Assembly: GCA_023459495.1 (NCBI GenBank)
Contig: JAEWTL010000012.1
Coordinates: forward strand, 1-6,880
Source of the DNA: Bacillota bacterium
GTDB lineage: Bacteria > Bacillota > Clostridia > Christensenellales > SZUA-584
Direction of reading: 5' to 3'
DNA: 6,880 bases
Shown here: positions 1 to 5,559 of the stretch, piece by piece
Numbering within the stretch: position 1 is the stretch's first letter
Layout: each line of letters starts with the position of its first letter
Translations under genes and position numbers: made by a program
Notes under the pieces: generated by a model
Told to the model about the DNA's origin: nothing
The model's input: only the letters and a program-made list of their open reading frames with translations
Database searches by the model: none

Positions 1-1
1 A

Positions 2-493
2 GAGAATATTGTCTTTCTCGGTCCTCCCGGCGTTGGTAAAACGCATCTGGCTAACGCCCTGGGCATGGTGGCTGCCAAGAACCGCTATTCCACCTACTAC
101 ATAAACTGTCATACCCTGATTGAGCAATTAAAAAAGAGCCATTATGAAAACAGGCTCCCGGATAAATTGAAAGTTCTTGTGAAATACAAAGTGCTCATTA
201 TTGATGAGATTGGCTACTTGCCTATGGATATTCAGGGCGCCAATCTGTTCTTTCAGCTCATTGCCAAGCGGTATGAGAAGGTCTCCACAATCTTCACCTC
301 AAACAAGACCTTCTCTCAATGGAATGAGGCTTTTGCCGATGTCACCATCGCCTCTGCTATCCTTGACAGGGTACTCCATCACTGCACCGTCATCAACGTC
401 AAGGGCGAGAACTACCGCCTCAAGGAATGCAAAGAATACATGGAGCAAAAACAGCACATCGTAAATACGCTCTTTGAGCAGAACGCTCAGTAA
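2..493 (+). CDS. istB: IS21-family helper ATPase IstB, 3' part (5' end outside window)
   Basis: IstB is the AAA+ ATPase that helps the IstA transposase choose and capture target DNA in IS21-type transposition. The frame is open from base 2 and gives 163 residues up to a TAA stop; family members have about 240-260, so roughly the first third is missing. The visible part begins just before the Walker A loop (GPPGVGKTH, fragment residues 7-15). The Walker B strand LIIDEIGYLP follows, with Asp/Glu at about residues 68-69. Then come a sensor-like TSNK segment and the conserved ILDRVLHH motif, which probably carries the arginine finger. The ATG at 65 is an internal methionine after Walker A, not the start. 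No stop or frameshift is seen, so this part looks intact. Family assignment is very secure. Confidence 0.95.
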   Translation, partial: ENIVFLGPPGVGKTHLANALGMVAAKNRYSTYYINCHTLIEQLKKSHYENRLPDKLKVLVKYKVLIIDEIGYLPMDIQGANLFFQLIAKRYEKVSTIFTSNKTFSQWNEAFADVTIASAILDRVLHHCTVINVKGENYRLKECKEYMEQKQHIVNTLFEQNAQ

Positions 494-525
494 CTCTTTT
501 TTCGGTTCGACATTCCCCCCCGCCC

Positions 526-557
526 AAAACCTACAAAATTTAATTGCCAAACCTACA
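526..557 (+). repeat. Two direct repeats in the IS21 right end
   Basis: AAACCTACA occurs at 527-535 and again at 549-557, a spacing of 22 bases or about two helical turns, in the AT-rich stretch between istB and the presumed end of the element. IS21-family ends typically carry short repeats thought to be transposase-binding sites. That these are IstA sites is inference from position and spacing. Confidence 0.55.
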
Positions 558-577
558 TTTTTAAATCGCCATTGACA

Positions 578-979
578 ATATCAACGCCGGTTACGGAACC
601 GATATCATGACACCTGTTGACGGCAAATACGAATAACTTTGGTAGACTTACTATTCGAGGCTACGATGGATTTTACTACACCTTCCTTCATTTGAGCGGC
701 TTTGAGGTTTCAGAAAATGAAACTGTAGAAACGGGCAACTTAATTGGTCATGAAGGAAACATCGGTTTAGGTCAGACGGGCCATAGCGGCTCACATCCGC
801 ATTTTGAGGTATCAAACGTTGATGCTTACAGCTCTATATCGGCTAGCTCTTTTGCGCCGCTTGGCGACACTTATTATCCTTACGACATTTGCAATCTCTT
901 TATTAAATCGCGAACAAGCGCAGGGGCGGGAGCTACTTTTTGCAGCTCCCGCCCCTGCACCGTTATCTTGTCTCTATGA
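578..979 (+). pseudogene. M23-family peptidoglycan endopeptidase remnant, 5' lost at IS junction, frameshifted
   Basis: This is the 3' portion of an M23 (LytM-like) zinc metallopeptidase, a family that cuts peptide cross-bridges of peptidoglycan. From about 580 to 633 one frame reads INAGYGTDIMTPVDGK, matching the strand before the core of M23 domains, and then stops at TAA 634-636. The match resumes one frame over (about 635 onward) with GRLTIRGYDG, a conserved His in FLHLS (codon 689-691), and the HxH motif in SHPHFEV (His codons 794-796 and 800-802). The first metal ligands (the H...D pair) would lie upstream and are lost at the IS boundary. The last 20 or so residues run through the hairpin at 920-958, so the original stop is probably also gone. 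The TTG at 617 is not a real start. There are two independent lesions, IS interruption and frameshift, so the gene is dead. Confidence 0.8.
920..958. terminator. Perfect GC-rich hairpin between convergent genes
   Basis: A 15-base-pair stem without mismatches (920-934 with 944-958) closes a 9-base loop at 935-943. It sits between the M23 remnant on the plus strand and the TAG stop of the lipoprotein gene on the minus strand, 15 bases from that stop. Neither side has a clean T-run, so classical intrinsic termination is not assured, but stability and position favour a bidirectional terminator or 3'-end stabiliser. Confidence 0.6.
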
Positions 980-2179
980 AATAGAAACGATTTTTATGGT
1001 TTTATCAAAGGTCAGCGCCGCTTTGGATGCACTGTTATTCACACTGATGTCATCCGGCATTCCGGGTAGCGGTGCCGTGTTTGTCTTACCGGACTCCATA
1101 TCAAATAAATATAACTCAGGGCGACTCTTTGATGTATAATATAGCCATTTATTGTTTACCTGTTTGTCATAATACCAAATAACATCATTCGCATCAAATT
1201 GATATAATAACGTCGCGTCTTCGGCACGGTATATTTGTAAGTAATTATTATAGATGTTTTCAGGGTCATAGCCACTATGGATAAAGTAGTCTCCATTTGT
1301 ACTCCACGAGTGTTTATAATAGGGATCGGGAATCACTTTTTCCATACGGTAAAGAAAAGTGCCGTCCAGAGAATAAAACTCATAAAAAATGCTTTTCCCC
1401 TCAGACGGATTAATCAGGTTCCCCTCCTTATTGTACACAGCTGCTAAGGGATCTTCTCTGGGCGGGGAGCCTAAATATAAAAACAATCTTTTTAAATCCG
1501 GAGATATAGATAATGGATCAATCCAATTCCCCATACTATCATCCAGCAAAATTGTTCCCATCGTCTTATCTGAAAAAACATCTTTAATGGTAACGGTATT
1601 CAAGCGATGTTCCCGTCCTGATCCGATTAGCAGCTTGCCCTGTTCTACCCTTGAAAAATACTCCAACGGAACAACGAGTTCTGCTAACGCCGCTTTTGCC
1701 GTATCTATCGGAATCTTCAATACCCTGAAATGTTGATTTCCAGCGTCAAATTTTCCGTTGTACCAATACACATTCTCCGTATCAAAGCTATATTCTTGTA
1801 TGTGACCTGTCCCAAATTCGAAGTTGTCGGGCAGTTCAACCTCCCTTAGAATATCGGTGTCAACATTGTAAAGATACAGCGCTTTTGTCTCTTTTTGTTC
1901 ATCTTTCGTATCCCGTCCGTATTCGGCAATAAACAATTCATTGTCCCTCACCCAATATATGCGCCTCGTGCCGTGCGGCAGCGTTATTTCCTTTATCACC
2001 GTCGTCTGCAAAGGCGCCGCCTCTAAAGATTCCGAGACATCTTCACTTGTCGAAGAATCTAAAGAATCTTCATCTACGGAAGAGGGCTTTAATTCTGTAC
2101 TTACTTGCATTTGACAGGCTGAAAATATGCAGGCCATCATACACATACCGTAAACCAGCACAATTTTGCTTAATTTCAC
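974..2179 (-). CDS. Beta-propeller-type lipoprotein, intact paralogue
   Basis: A 401-residue surface lipoprotein of unknown function. The N-terminus has a positively charged start, a hydrophobic stretch and a lipobox ending FSAC with the lipidated Cys at about residue 22. A Ser/Asp/Glu-rich linker follows to about residue 50. The rest consists of repeated beta-strand segments with aromatic blade ends (YLYNVDTD, VYWYNGK, LYLFDMESG), the pattern of TolB/WD40-like propellers; no catalytic motif is visible. The start is GTG at 2177-2179, supported by AGGAGG (2186-2191 on the plus strand) 6 bases away. The stop is TAG. The gene lies 34 bases downstream of a paralogue on the same strand, so the two are probably co-transcribed. 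The propeller call rests on strand pattern and is moderately sure; the lipoprotein call is strong. Confidence 0.85.
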   Translation of the reverse strand: MKLSKIVLVYGMCMMACIFSACQMQVSTELKPSSVDEDSLDSSTSEDVSESLEAAPLQTTVIKEITLPHGTRRIYWVRDNELFIAEYGRDTKDEQKETKALYLYNVDTDILREVELPDNFEFGTGHIQEYSFDTENVYWYNGKFDAGNQHFRVLKIPIDTAKAALAELVVPLEYFSRVEQGKLLIGSGREHRLNTVTIKDVFSDKTMGTILLDDSMGNWIDPLSISPDLKRLFLYLGSPPREDPLAAVYNKEGNLINPSEGKSIFYEFYSLDGTFLYRMEKVIPDPYYKHSWSTNGDYFIHSGYDPENIYNNYLQIYRAEDATLLYQFDANDVIWYYDKQVNNKWLYYTSKSRPELYLFDMESGKTNTAPLPGMPDDISVNNSASKAALTFDKTIKIVSIS

Positions 2180-2213
2180 AATATCCCTCCTGATCGGACT
2201 TGTTTTTTATAAT

Positions 2214-3442
2214 CTATCTGTTCAAACTATAAATATTGACGTAATTCATATTATTAGGGTAGTTGGGATAATTGGGATAATGGTAATAGGCCAATTTATC
2301 GCCTGCGGGGGAGACCAACAACGCTCCTGGCGATTTCAAATATAAAAGATCCGTCCTATCCATAGTGGTCAAATTTAAAGCGCTCACCAGATAATGGTCG
2401 TCGATCTTTTGGACCTCATATAAGATATTTTTAACAATAGCTATGATATTGTTCTTTTTGGTAGAATAAATCTCATTGCCCTTAAAATCTTTAACGAATT
2501 CATCGTAAGGATAGTCGCTCCTATAAGTCACAAAATATTGATCTGTATATTTTAAAAGCGATAATTTTATATTTAGTCTGGCCCATGTCGGGTCTTGGCC
2601 CTTAGCGATATCTAGAGTGGTATTTGTAGCAAAGTCCATGAGCTGTAGCGTTGTATCTCTGTGTTGCCCCGACTGAAATTCGGAAATTTTTCCGGGTAGC
2701 CTTCGTACTTTAAAATAAAAGCTTTACTTTTATTGGGGTACGGAGATCCATGGGAAGTATAGATCTCATAATAAGTCTTGTTGGCAATATCATGCTTAAC
2801 AATATATTTTTTTGCATCCAAGTCATCTATAGGGGCAATAAAAAGACCTGTCTCATCAGAAGCAGTATAAAATCCATTGATATATCTCGCCCGATAAAAT
2901 CCGTGATATGGTCCCCCTTCTGACGCAGGCAATTTAGCCGAACAATCCTCAATCTGATAAGTTCTCCGATTGATTCTTACATAGTAGGTAGGATCTTCAT
3001 TCATATAGTAATAAACATAATCCTCTGCATCGTGAACGTAGGCTATAGAAAATTGATTATTAAAAGGGTTGATTGGCATTGCAATGGATGACAACTTATC
3101 ACCGTCAAGATTATATACAGCGAGTTCCGCACGTTCTGAATCATCCGGCAGCTTTTCAATTTCAACAAAGGACAGTATTTCATTGTCCACCCATTCAAAA
3201 GTGCTCAAACGTTTTTCGTTAACCACAAGCTGGGTAACGGGCTCAGATTCCGTCATCAGCGTAACGTCTGCTGATTCAGGTTCTGGCTGCTGATCAGATG
3301 CTGTACCGGTATGGATTTCTGACGAGCTCGCAACCTCGCTACTGCTAGAAACACCCTCTATCTCTGCGGGCGCTTTGTCATTGCAAGAAGTAATCCCAAT
3401 AATAATACAGCAGCAAATAATTGCTAAAATCCATCTTCTCAT
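2214..3442 (-). pseudogene. Beta-propeller-type lipoprotein, frameshifted paralogue
   Basis: Paralogue of the downstream lipoprotein, now split into two frames. The first part (ATG 3440-3442 to a stop at 2612-2614) has a signal peptide with lipobox ITSC (Cys 20), a Ser-rich linker, and blade-like segments such as AVYNLDGDKL and YVYYYMNED that parallel the intact gene. The second part, from about 2700 down to TAG at 2214-2216, continues in the -1 frame with more blade-like sequence (LLYLKSPGALLVSPAGDKLAY). The span is 1229 bases; adding one base gives 1230, exactly 410 codons, close to the 402 of the paralogue. This points to a single-base deletion. It must lie between about 2615 and 2723, and a likely place is the A5T3 run (plus strand 2684-2691). 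AAGGAG lies 9 bases before the start. It could also be a sequencing error, since the rest is undamaged. It is probably the first gene of a two-gene operon. Confidence 0.75.
2253..2279 (-). repeat. Three 9-base tandem units encoding Tyr-Pro-Asn
   Basis: Three consecutive nine-base units encode YPN-YPN-YPN near the C-terminus of the frameshifted lipoprotein. The units differ only at synonymous third positions, so they are not a fresh replication slip. The intact paralogue has no such repeat at its C-terminus. Confidence 0.75.
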
Positions 3443-3520
3443 TTACTGATTCTCCTTTCTAGCTTTAAAAGCCTATGCGAATTGTTTATTAAAACTTTCA
3501 CAAGTTAACTTTTCGCATCA

Positions 3521-3549
3521 ATTATACTCTTTATATTTTATAAAAGTTG
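3521..3549 (-). promoter_or_regulatory. Possible promoter of the lipoprotein pair
   Basis: A consensus -10 hexamer TATAAT (minus strand, 3521-3526) lies about 80 bases upstream of the first lipoprotein gene, in an AT-rich stretch. No good -35 is seen at 16-18 bases; the nearest, TTCAAC, would need a 19-base spacer. The rest of the divergent intergenic region (3443-3620) also serves the CHAP gene, for which I see no convincing promoter. Confidence 0.3.
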
Positions 3550-3620
3550 AATCAGAGTTGCCTTGCTGCAGAAAGGTAGACTGATAATAAGCTTTTAATA
3601 AAAATAAAGGAGAAATAGCA

Positions 3621-3962
3621 ATGCAGTGTGTTGAATACGCAAGACTTAGAATTAAGCTATCGGGGTTTAATAGCGGTATTACAGGTAATGCGAATACGTG
3701 GTACGGAAACACCACATATTGCAAAAAGCTTAGCGGTCCTGCTACTTAGTCTATCGCATGTTGGAGCGGCGGCTCTCAAGGCTATAGCCATGTCGCTGTG
3801 ATCGAGGAGTGGGATGAGGATGAAGGCATTATGAACTATTCCGATGCCAATTATTATAGCGATGGCAAAATTGTCAGCCGTAAAGGTATCACCGAAACCG
3901 AGATGCTCAAGCTTTTCGGATCTTCCTTTACTTTTCAAGGTTATGTCAAGTTAATAAAGTAA
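3621..3962 (+). pseudogene. CHAP-domain cell-wall hydrolase, interrupted by in-frame TAG
   Basis: CHAP domains are cysteine amidases or endopeptidases of peptidoglycan. The reading frame covers 113 codons plus a TAA stop, with one internal TAG at 3747-3749 (codon 43) and no frameshift. Before the TAG: QCVEYARLRIK with the presumed catalytic Cys at codon 3, then GNANTWY. After it, in the same frame: SIACWSGG, the presumed catalytic His in YSHVAVIEEW (codon 3789-3791), a YSDANY segment in the position of the third active-site residue, and the terminal strand FQGYVKL. AAAGGAG (3606-3612) is 8 bases before the ATG, so translation could start there. No signal peptide is present and only two residues precede the catalytic Cys, whereas family members usually have more, so the N-terminus may also be lost. 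The TAG falls where related proteins usually have Gly (P-x-x-G-A-I-A-C-W). Most likely a recent pseudogene. Confidence 0.8.
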
Positions 3963-3966
3963 TTCC

Positions 3967-3998
3967 TGAAGCCCTGCTTCAACAGAAGCAGGGCTTCA
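3967..3998. terminator. Perfect hairpin between convergent genes
   Basis: A 14-base-pair perfect stem (3967-3980 with 3985-3998) with a 4-base AACA loop. It starts 5 bases after the CHAP stop on the plus strand and lies 16 bases beyond the TGA stop of the convergent lipoprotein on the minus strand. T-runs are weak on both sides. A shared bidirectional terminator is the simplest reading. Confidence 0.75.
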
Positions 3999-4013
3999 CA
4001 TCTTTGCATCAAA

Positions 4014-4568
4014 TCAGATTTCACTAGGTTCCTCCTGTATGCTGCAAGCAAGGTATTTAAAGCGCTCAGCGTTTACCTTTAATGTTAGGATTCCGCTGCG
4101 TATGACTTTTGTGGTGTCCACTTTATCATAATACTCAAAATAGAGTAACAGCAAATCATCTTTGGTCTGCGCTTTTGTAAGAGCAAATTCAGCAGAACCG
4201 ATACCATAGTCAAATAAATATACTTGTTCTTCTGTATCATAATTAGCAGCTTTTTTAATATGTTCAGCTGATACATCAAAGTGGCTCTGCACTTCTGCTT
4301 CCAGCTTTTCGGCTGTGACCTCCATTGGCTCAGTCCATCCGTCGGGAAACTCTTTTATAAGCACATGATGATAATAAAAGGCAGGAAAAGCATCAGGCGG
4401 CAATTCTTCGGGATTTGCCCATGAAATAGCGGTAATCCATGCGTGAACTGCGTCATTTAAATACTTGTCTGATAGTTCGCTGATATTTTGCTGTTTTTCG
4501 CAACTTGTAAAAATAAATAATATTGTCGCTATAATAAGAGCGAAAAAAGATTTAGATTTCTTGATCAT
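4014..4568 (-). CDS. Small lipoprotein of unknown function
   Basis: A 184-residue predicted lipoprotein. KKSK at the N-terminus is followed by a hydrophobic segment (FFALIIATILFIF) and a lipobox FTSC with the lipidated Cys at about residue 23. The mature part looks mixed helical/strand: a charged helical stretch around residues 85-110 (TAEKLEAEVQSHF), then strand-like segments EQVYLFDYG and AEFAL and a C-terminal SGILTLKVN. It may be a small alpha+beta domain. I recognise no family or catalytic motif and it does not resemble the two propeller lipoproteins. The start is ATG 4566-4568 with GGGAG 10 bases upstream, somewhat long but the best available; the signal peptide begins right there. It converges on the CHAP remnant and seems to be transcribed alone. 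Confidence 0.8.
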   Translation of the reverse strand: MIKKSKSFFALIIATILFIFTSCEKQQNISELSDKYLNDAVHAWITAISWANPEELPPDAFPAFYYHHVLIKEFPDGWTEPMEVTAEKLEAEVQSHFDVSAEHIKKAANYDTEEQVYLFDYGIGSAEFALTKAQTKDDLLLLYFEYYDKVDTTKVIRSGILTLKVNAERFKYLACSIQEEPSEI

Positions 4569-4674
4569 TAATTAACAGCTCCCAAAAAATAATAAATAGG
4601 CTTTATATATAACTTCATAAAAGCAAAAACACTACACTATATTTCAAAAAAATTATAAGCAGCTGAAAAATTTA

Positions 4675-4725
4675 TTATATAATCGTGCCTTCTTGCCAAT
4701 AGTGAATACTACGGCTGCCGTACAT
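4675..4725 (-). CDS. Possible 16-residue micropeptide
   Basis: An ATG at 4723-4725 (minus strand) is preceded by AGGAG at a spacing of 5 bases and opens a frame encoding MYGSRSIHYWQEGTII before a TAA. The composition (Trp, two Tyr, two Arg) and well-placed ribosome binding site make it look more like a leader peptide than noise, but 16 codons can arise by chance and no conservation can be checked here. It lies about 110 bases upstream of the small lipoprotein gene on the same strand. Confidence 0.2.
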   Translation of the reverse strand: MYGSRSIHYWQEGTII

Positions 4726-4851
4726 AGGTACTCCTAGTCAACTTTATCATATTTGTACATAATATCCAACTTAGACTACCAATAAAGTTAATTGCTTGTA
4801 TCTGCCGGTATACGCAGAGAATTACAGTTTTCGCGAACTGAAATCTGGGGC

Positions 4852-4919
4852 TATTTTACAGGCTTAGGGGTGATATCTCACGATACCACCCCTGTATATG
4901 CTTAATGAGCTGTAAAATA
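4852..4919. repeat. Nested palindrome
   Basis: An outer 10-base perfect inverted repeat (4852-4861 TATTTTACAG with 4910-4919) encloses an inner 12-base stem with one mismatch (4866-4877 with 4882-4893, loop TCAC). On either strand the RNA could fold into a two-tier cruciform-like structure. It might be a terminator, a protein-binding site or a miniature element relic. No T-run follows the inner stem. Confidence 0.5.
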
Positions 4920-4926
4920 AAACAAC

Positions 4927-4964
4927 AATCCGAACCCATCTCCTATCGGAAAAAGGTTCGGATT
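4927..4964 (-). terminator. Intrinsic terminator downstream of tRNA-Leu
   Basis: A 10-base-pair perfect stem (4927-4936 with 4955-4964) with an 18-base loop. On the minus strand it lies 9 bases after the tRNA CCA end and is followed by a T-rich tail (GTTGTTTTATTTT), as expected for the native terminator of the tRNA gene. Its presence argues that the sequence to the left of the tRNA fragment is the original chromosome. Confidence 0.75.
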
Positions 4965-4973
4965 ATCATGATT

Positions 4974-5024
4974 TGGTGCCGGTGAAGGGACTCGAACCCC
5001 CACGGTTTCCCTCACGATTTTGAG
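4974..5024 (-). tRNA. 3' fragment of tRNA-Leu, probable attachment site of an integrated element
   Basis: Read on the minus strand, the fragment runs from an anticodon-loop-like CTCAAAATC (Leu, CAA) through a long variable arm as in class II tRNAs. It continues with a T-arm GGGGG-TTCGAGT-CCCTT (two G-U pairs), the acceptor strand CACCGGC, discriminator A and an encoded CCA (4974-4976). The 5' half is absent: upstream (5025-5075) there is no matching acceptor strand, no D-arm and no partner for the anticodon stem. Mobile elements that integrate at tRNA 3' ends leave such a displaced 3' copy at one junction. The element would then lie at coordinates above about 5025, where conjugative-element genes are found. 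The exact core boundary is not visible without the other junction. Confidence 0.75.
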
Positions 5025-5080
5025 AAGTCTCCACTCAGAGGAAGTTACTCGAATTTGCAAGTAAATATCGGTATATAGAA

Positions 5081-5123
5081 CTGGTGAAAACCCGCATTTT
5101 TAAAGGGTTTTGACCGGTTTTTT
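5081..5123 (+). terminator. Intrinsic-terminator-like hairpin in the element leader
   Basis: A 13-base stem (5081-5093 with 5105-5117, one wobble and one mismatch) with an 11-base loop is followed by six Ts and then GTATTTTTC. It lies 180 bases upstream of the HTH gene, inside the 5025-5298 leader. Nothing translated precedes it in the integrated state, so it may stop transcription entering from the chromosome, or act as an attenuator. The rest of the leader holds a second perfect small hairpin (5163-5170 with 5174-5181) and no clear promoter. Confidence 0.55.
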
Positions 5124-5298
5124 GTATTTTTCTCAGCAAACAAGCGGGTTCGCGGTTTTTCACAAAAAGATTTTCTTTTTGCAGAAATAAGAGAACTTTT
5201 TAGAGAACCAATATCGGGATGCGCTTTTGCGCCATAATTTTTAAATTCATGCAGCCGCCTTCTGCCATTGACAAATTGGAACTTAAAGGGGTCGCGCA

Positions 5299-5547
5299 AT
5301 GGATTTCACCAAATTTGTCTACTACAAAAAGCTGTTTAGCAGTTACGCCGATGTTGTAGATTTAGTTACCTTTCGCAAAATGCTTGGCGGAATCTCTGAA
5401 AAAGCTGCTTTGAGTCTGGTGCAGGAGAACCACGTAAAGCATTTTTACATCGGGCAACAATATCTGATACCCAAACTCTATGTCATTGAGTATGTCATGA
5501 GTCAGCACTATGAAGAGTATCGGAAGTGTTTAAAAGTGAGCGTTTAG
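5299..5547 (+). CDS. Excisionase-like helix-turn-helix DNA-binding protein
   Basis: An 82-residue protein resembling the small HTH (excisionase/MerR-like winged-helix) proteins at the start of many clostridial conjugative elements. The segment VTFRKMLGGISEKAALSLVQENHVKHFYIG (about residues 24-53) fits the pattern of a first helix, a turn at Gly-Gly-Ile, a recognition helix starting SEKAALSLV, then the wing FYIGQQYLIPK. The C-terminal helix is YVIEYVMSQHYEEY. Such proteins direct excision or regulate element genes; which applies here is not shown. AAAGGGG lies 8 bases before the ATG. The TAG stop overlaps the AGGAGG of the next gene, parA, which suggests translational coupling. It is the first gene of the plus-strand operon. 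Confidence 0.8.
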   Translation: MDFTKFVYYKKLFSSYADVVDLVTFRKMLGGISEKAALSLVQENHVKHFYIGQQYLIPKLYVIEYVMSQHYEEYRKCLKVSV

Positions 5548-5559
5548 GAGGTTGCGCGC

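Larger units (their letters stand above)
1..577 (+). mobile_element. IS21-family insertion sequence, right part only
   Basis: The right portion of an IS21-type element: the helper ATPase gene istB reads towards the right end and is followed by about 85 bases of non-coding DNA holding two copies of a short motif. The transposase gene istA and the left end lie outside the window. The exact right terminus is uncertain. I place it at the CA near 576-577 because IS21 elements usually end in CA and because M23 peptidase coding sequence becomes recognisable just beyond. A boundary anywhere from about 560 to 577 would fit. No target-site duplication can be tested without the left end. Confidence 0.75.
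4569..4973. other. Intergenic region without a clear gene
   Basis: About 400 bases between the small lipoprotein gene and the tRNA-Leu fragment. The first 110 bases are very AT-rich and probably contain the promoter of the minus-strand lipoprotein, but no convincing -35/-10 pair stands out. The rest holds a 16-codon mini-ORF with a Shine-Dalgarno match, a nested palindrome and a terminator, listed separately. A short plus-strand frame from 4780 ends at TAG 4864-4866 just before the palindrome core; it has no start signal and no recognisable similarity. Confidence 0.6.

Noticed and set aside
299..550. Minus-strand open frame over istB
   Set aside because: It is the antisense of a securely identified istB and encodes nothing recognisable.
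568..577. GCCATTGACA shared by the IS21 right end and by 5264-5273
   Set aside because: A match of about 10-11 bases between two places with no other shared flank is likely chance; TTGACA at 5268 also has no -10 at a usable distance before the HTH start.
804..1139. Plus-strand frame crossing the M23 remnant and the lipoprotein 3' end
   Set aside because: It spans the strong hairpin and overlaps two better-supported genes on other frames or strands.
1389..1736. Plus-strand frame inside the intact lipoprotein gene
   Set aside because: Antisense shadow of a gene with a signal peptide and good ribosome binding site; it has no start signal of its own.
2684..2691. Programmed -1 frameshift at the A5T3 run in the lipoprotein
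   Set aside because: The run does not fit the X-XXY-YYZ slippery pattern in the incoming frame and lipoproteins of this type are not known to use recoding.
3657..3938. Minus-strand 93-residue frame over the CHAP remnant
   Set aside because: Antisense of clear CHAP motifs; no ribosome binding site or known family.
4739..4794. Imperfect inverted repeat CAACTTTAT ... ATAAAGTTA
   Set aside because: It is short, AT-rich and widely spaced; such pairs are expected by chance and nothing suggests an element between them.
5045..5299. Minus-strand 84-residue frame in the element leader
   Set aside because: Its sequence is Lys/Phe/Arg-rich without domain character, it reads through the hairpins, and it has no convincing ribosome binding site.
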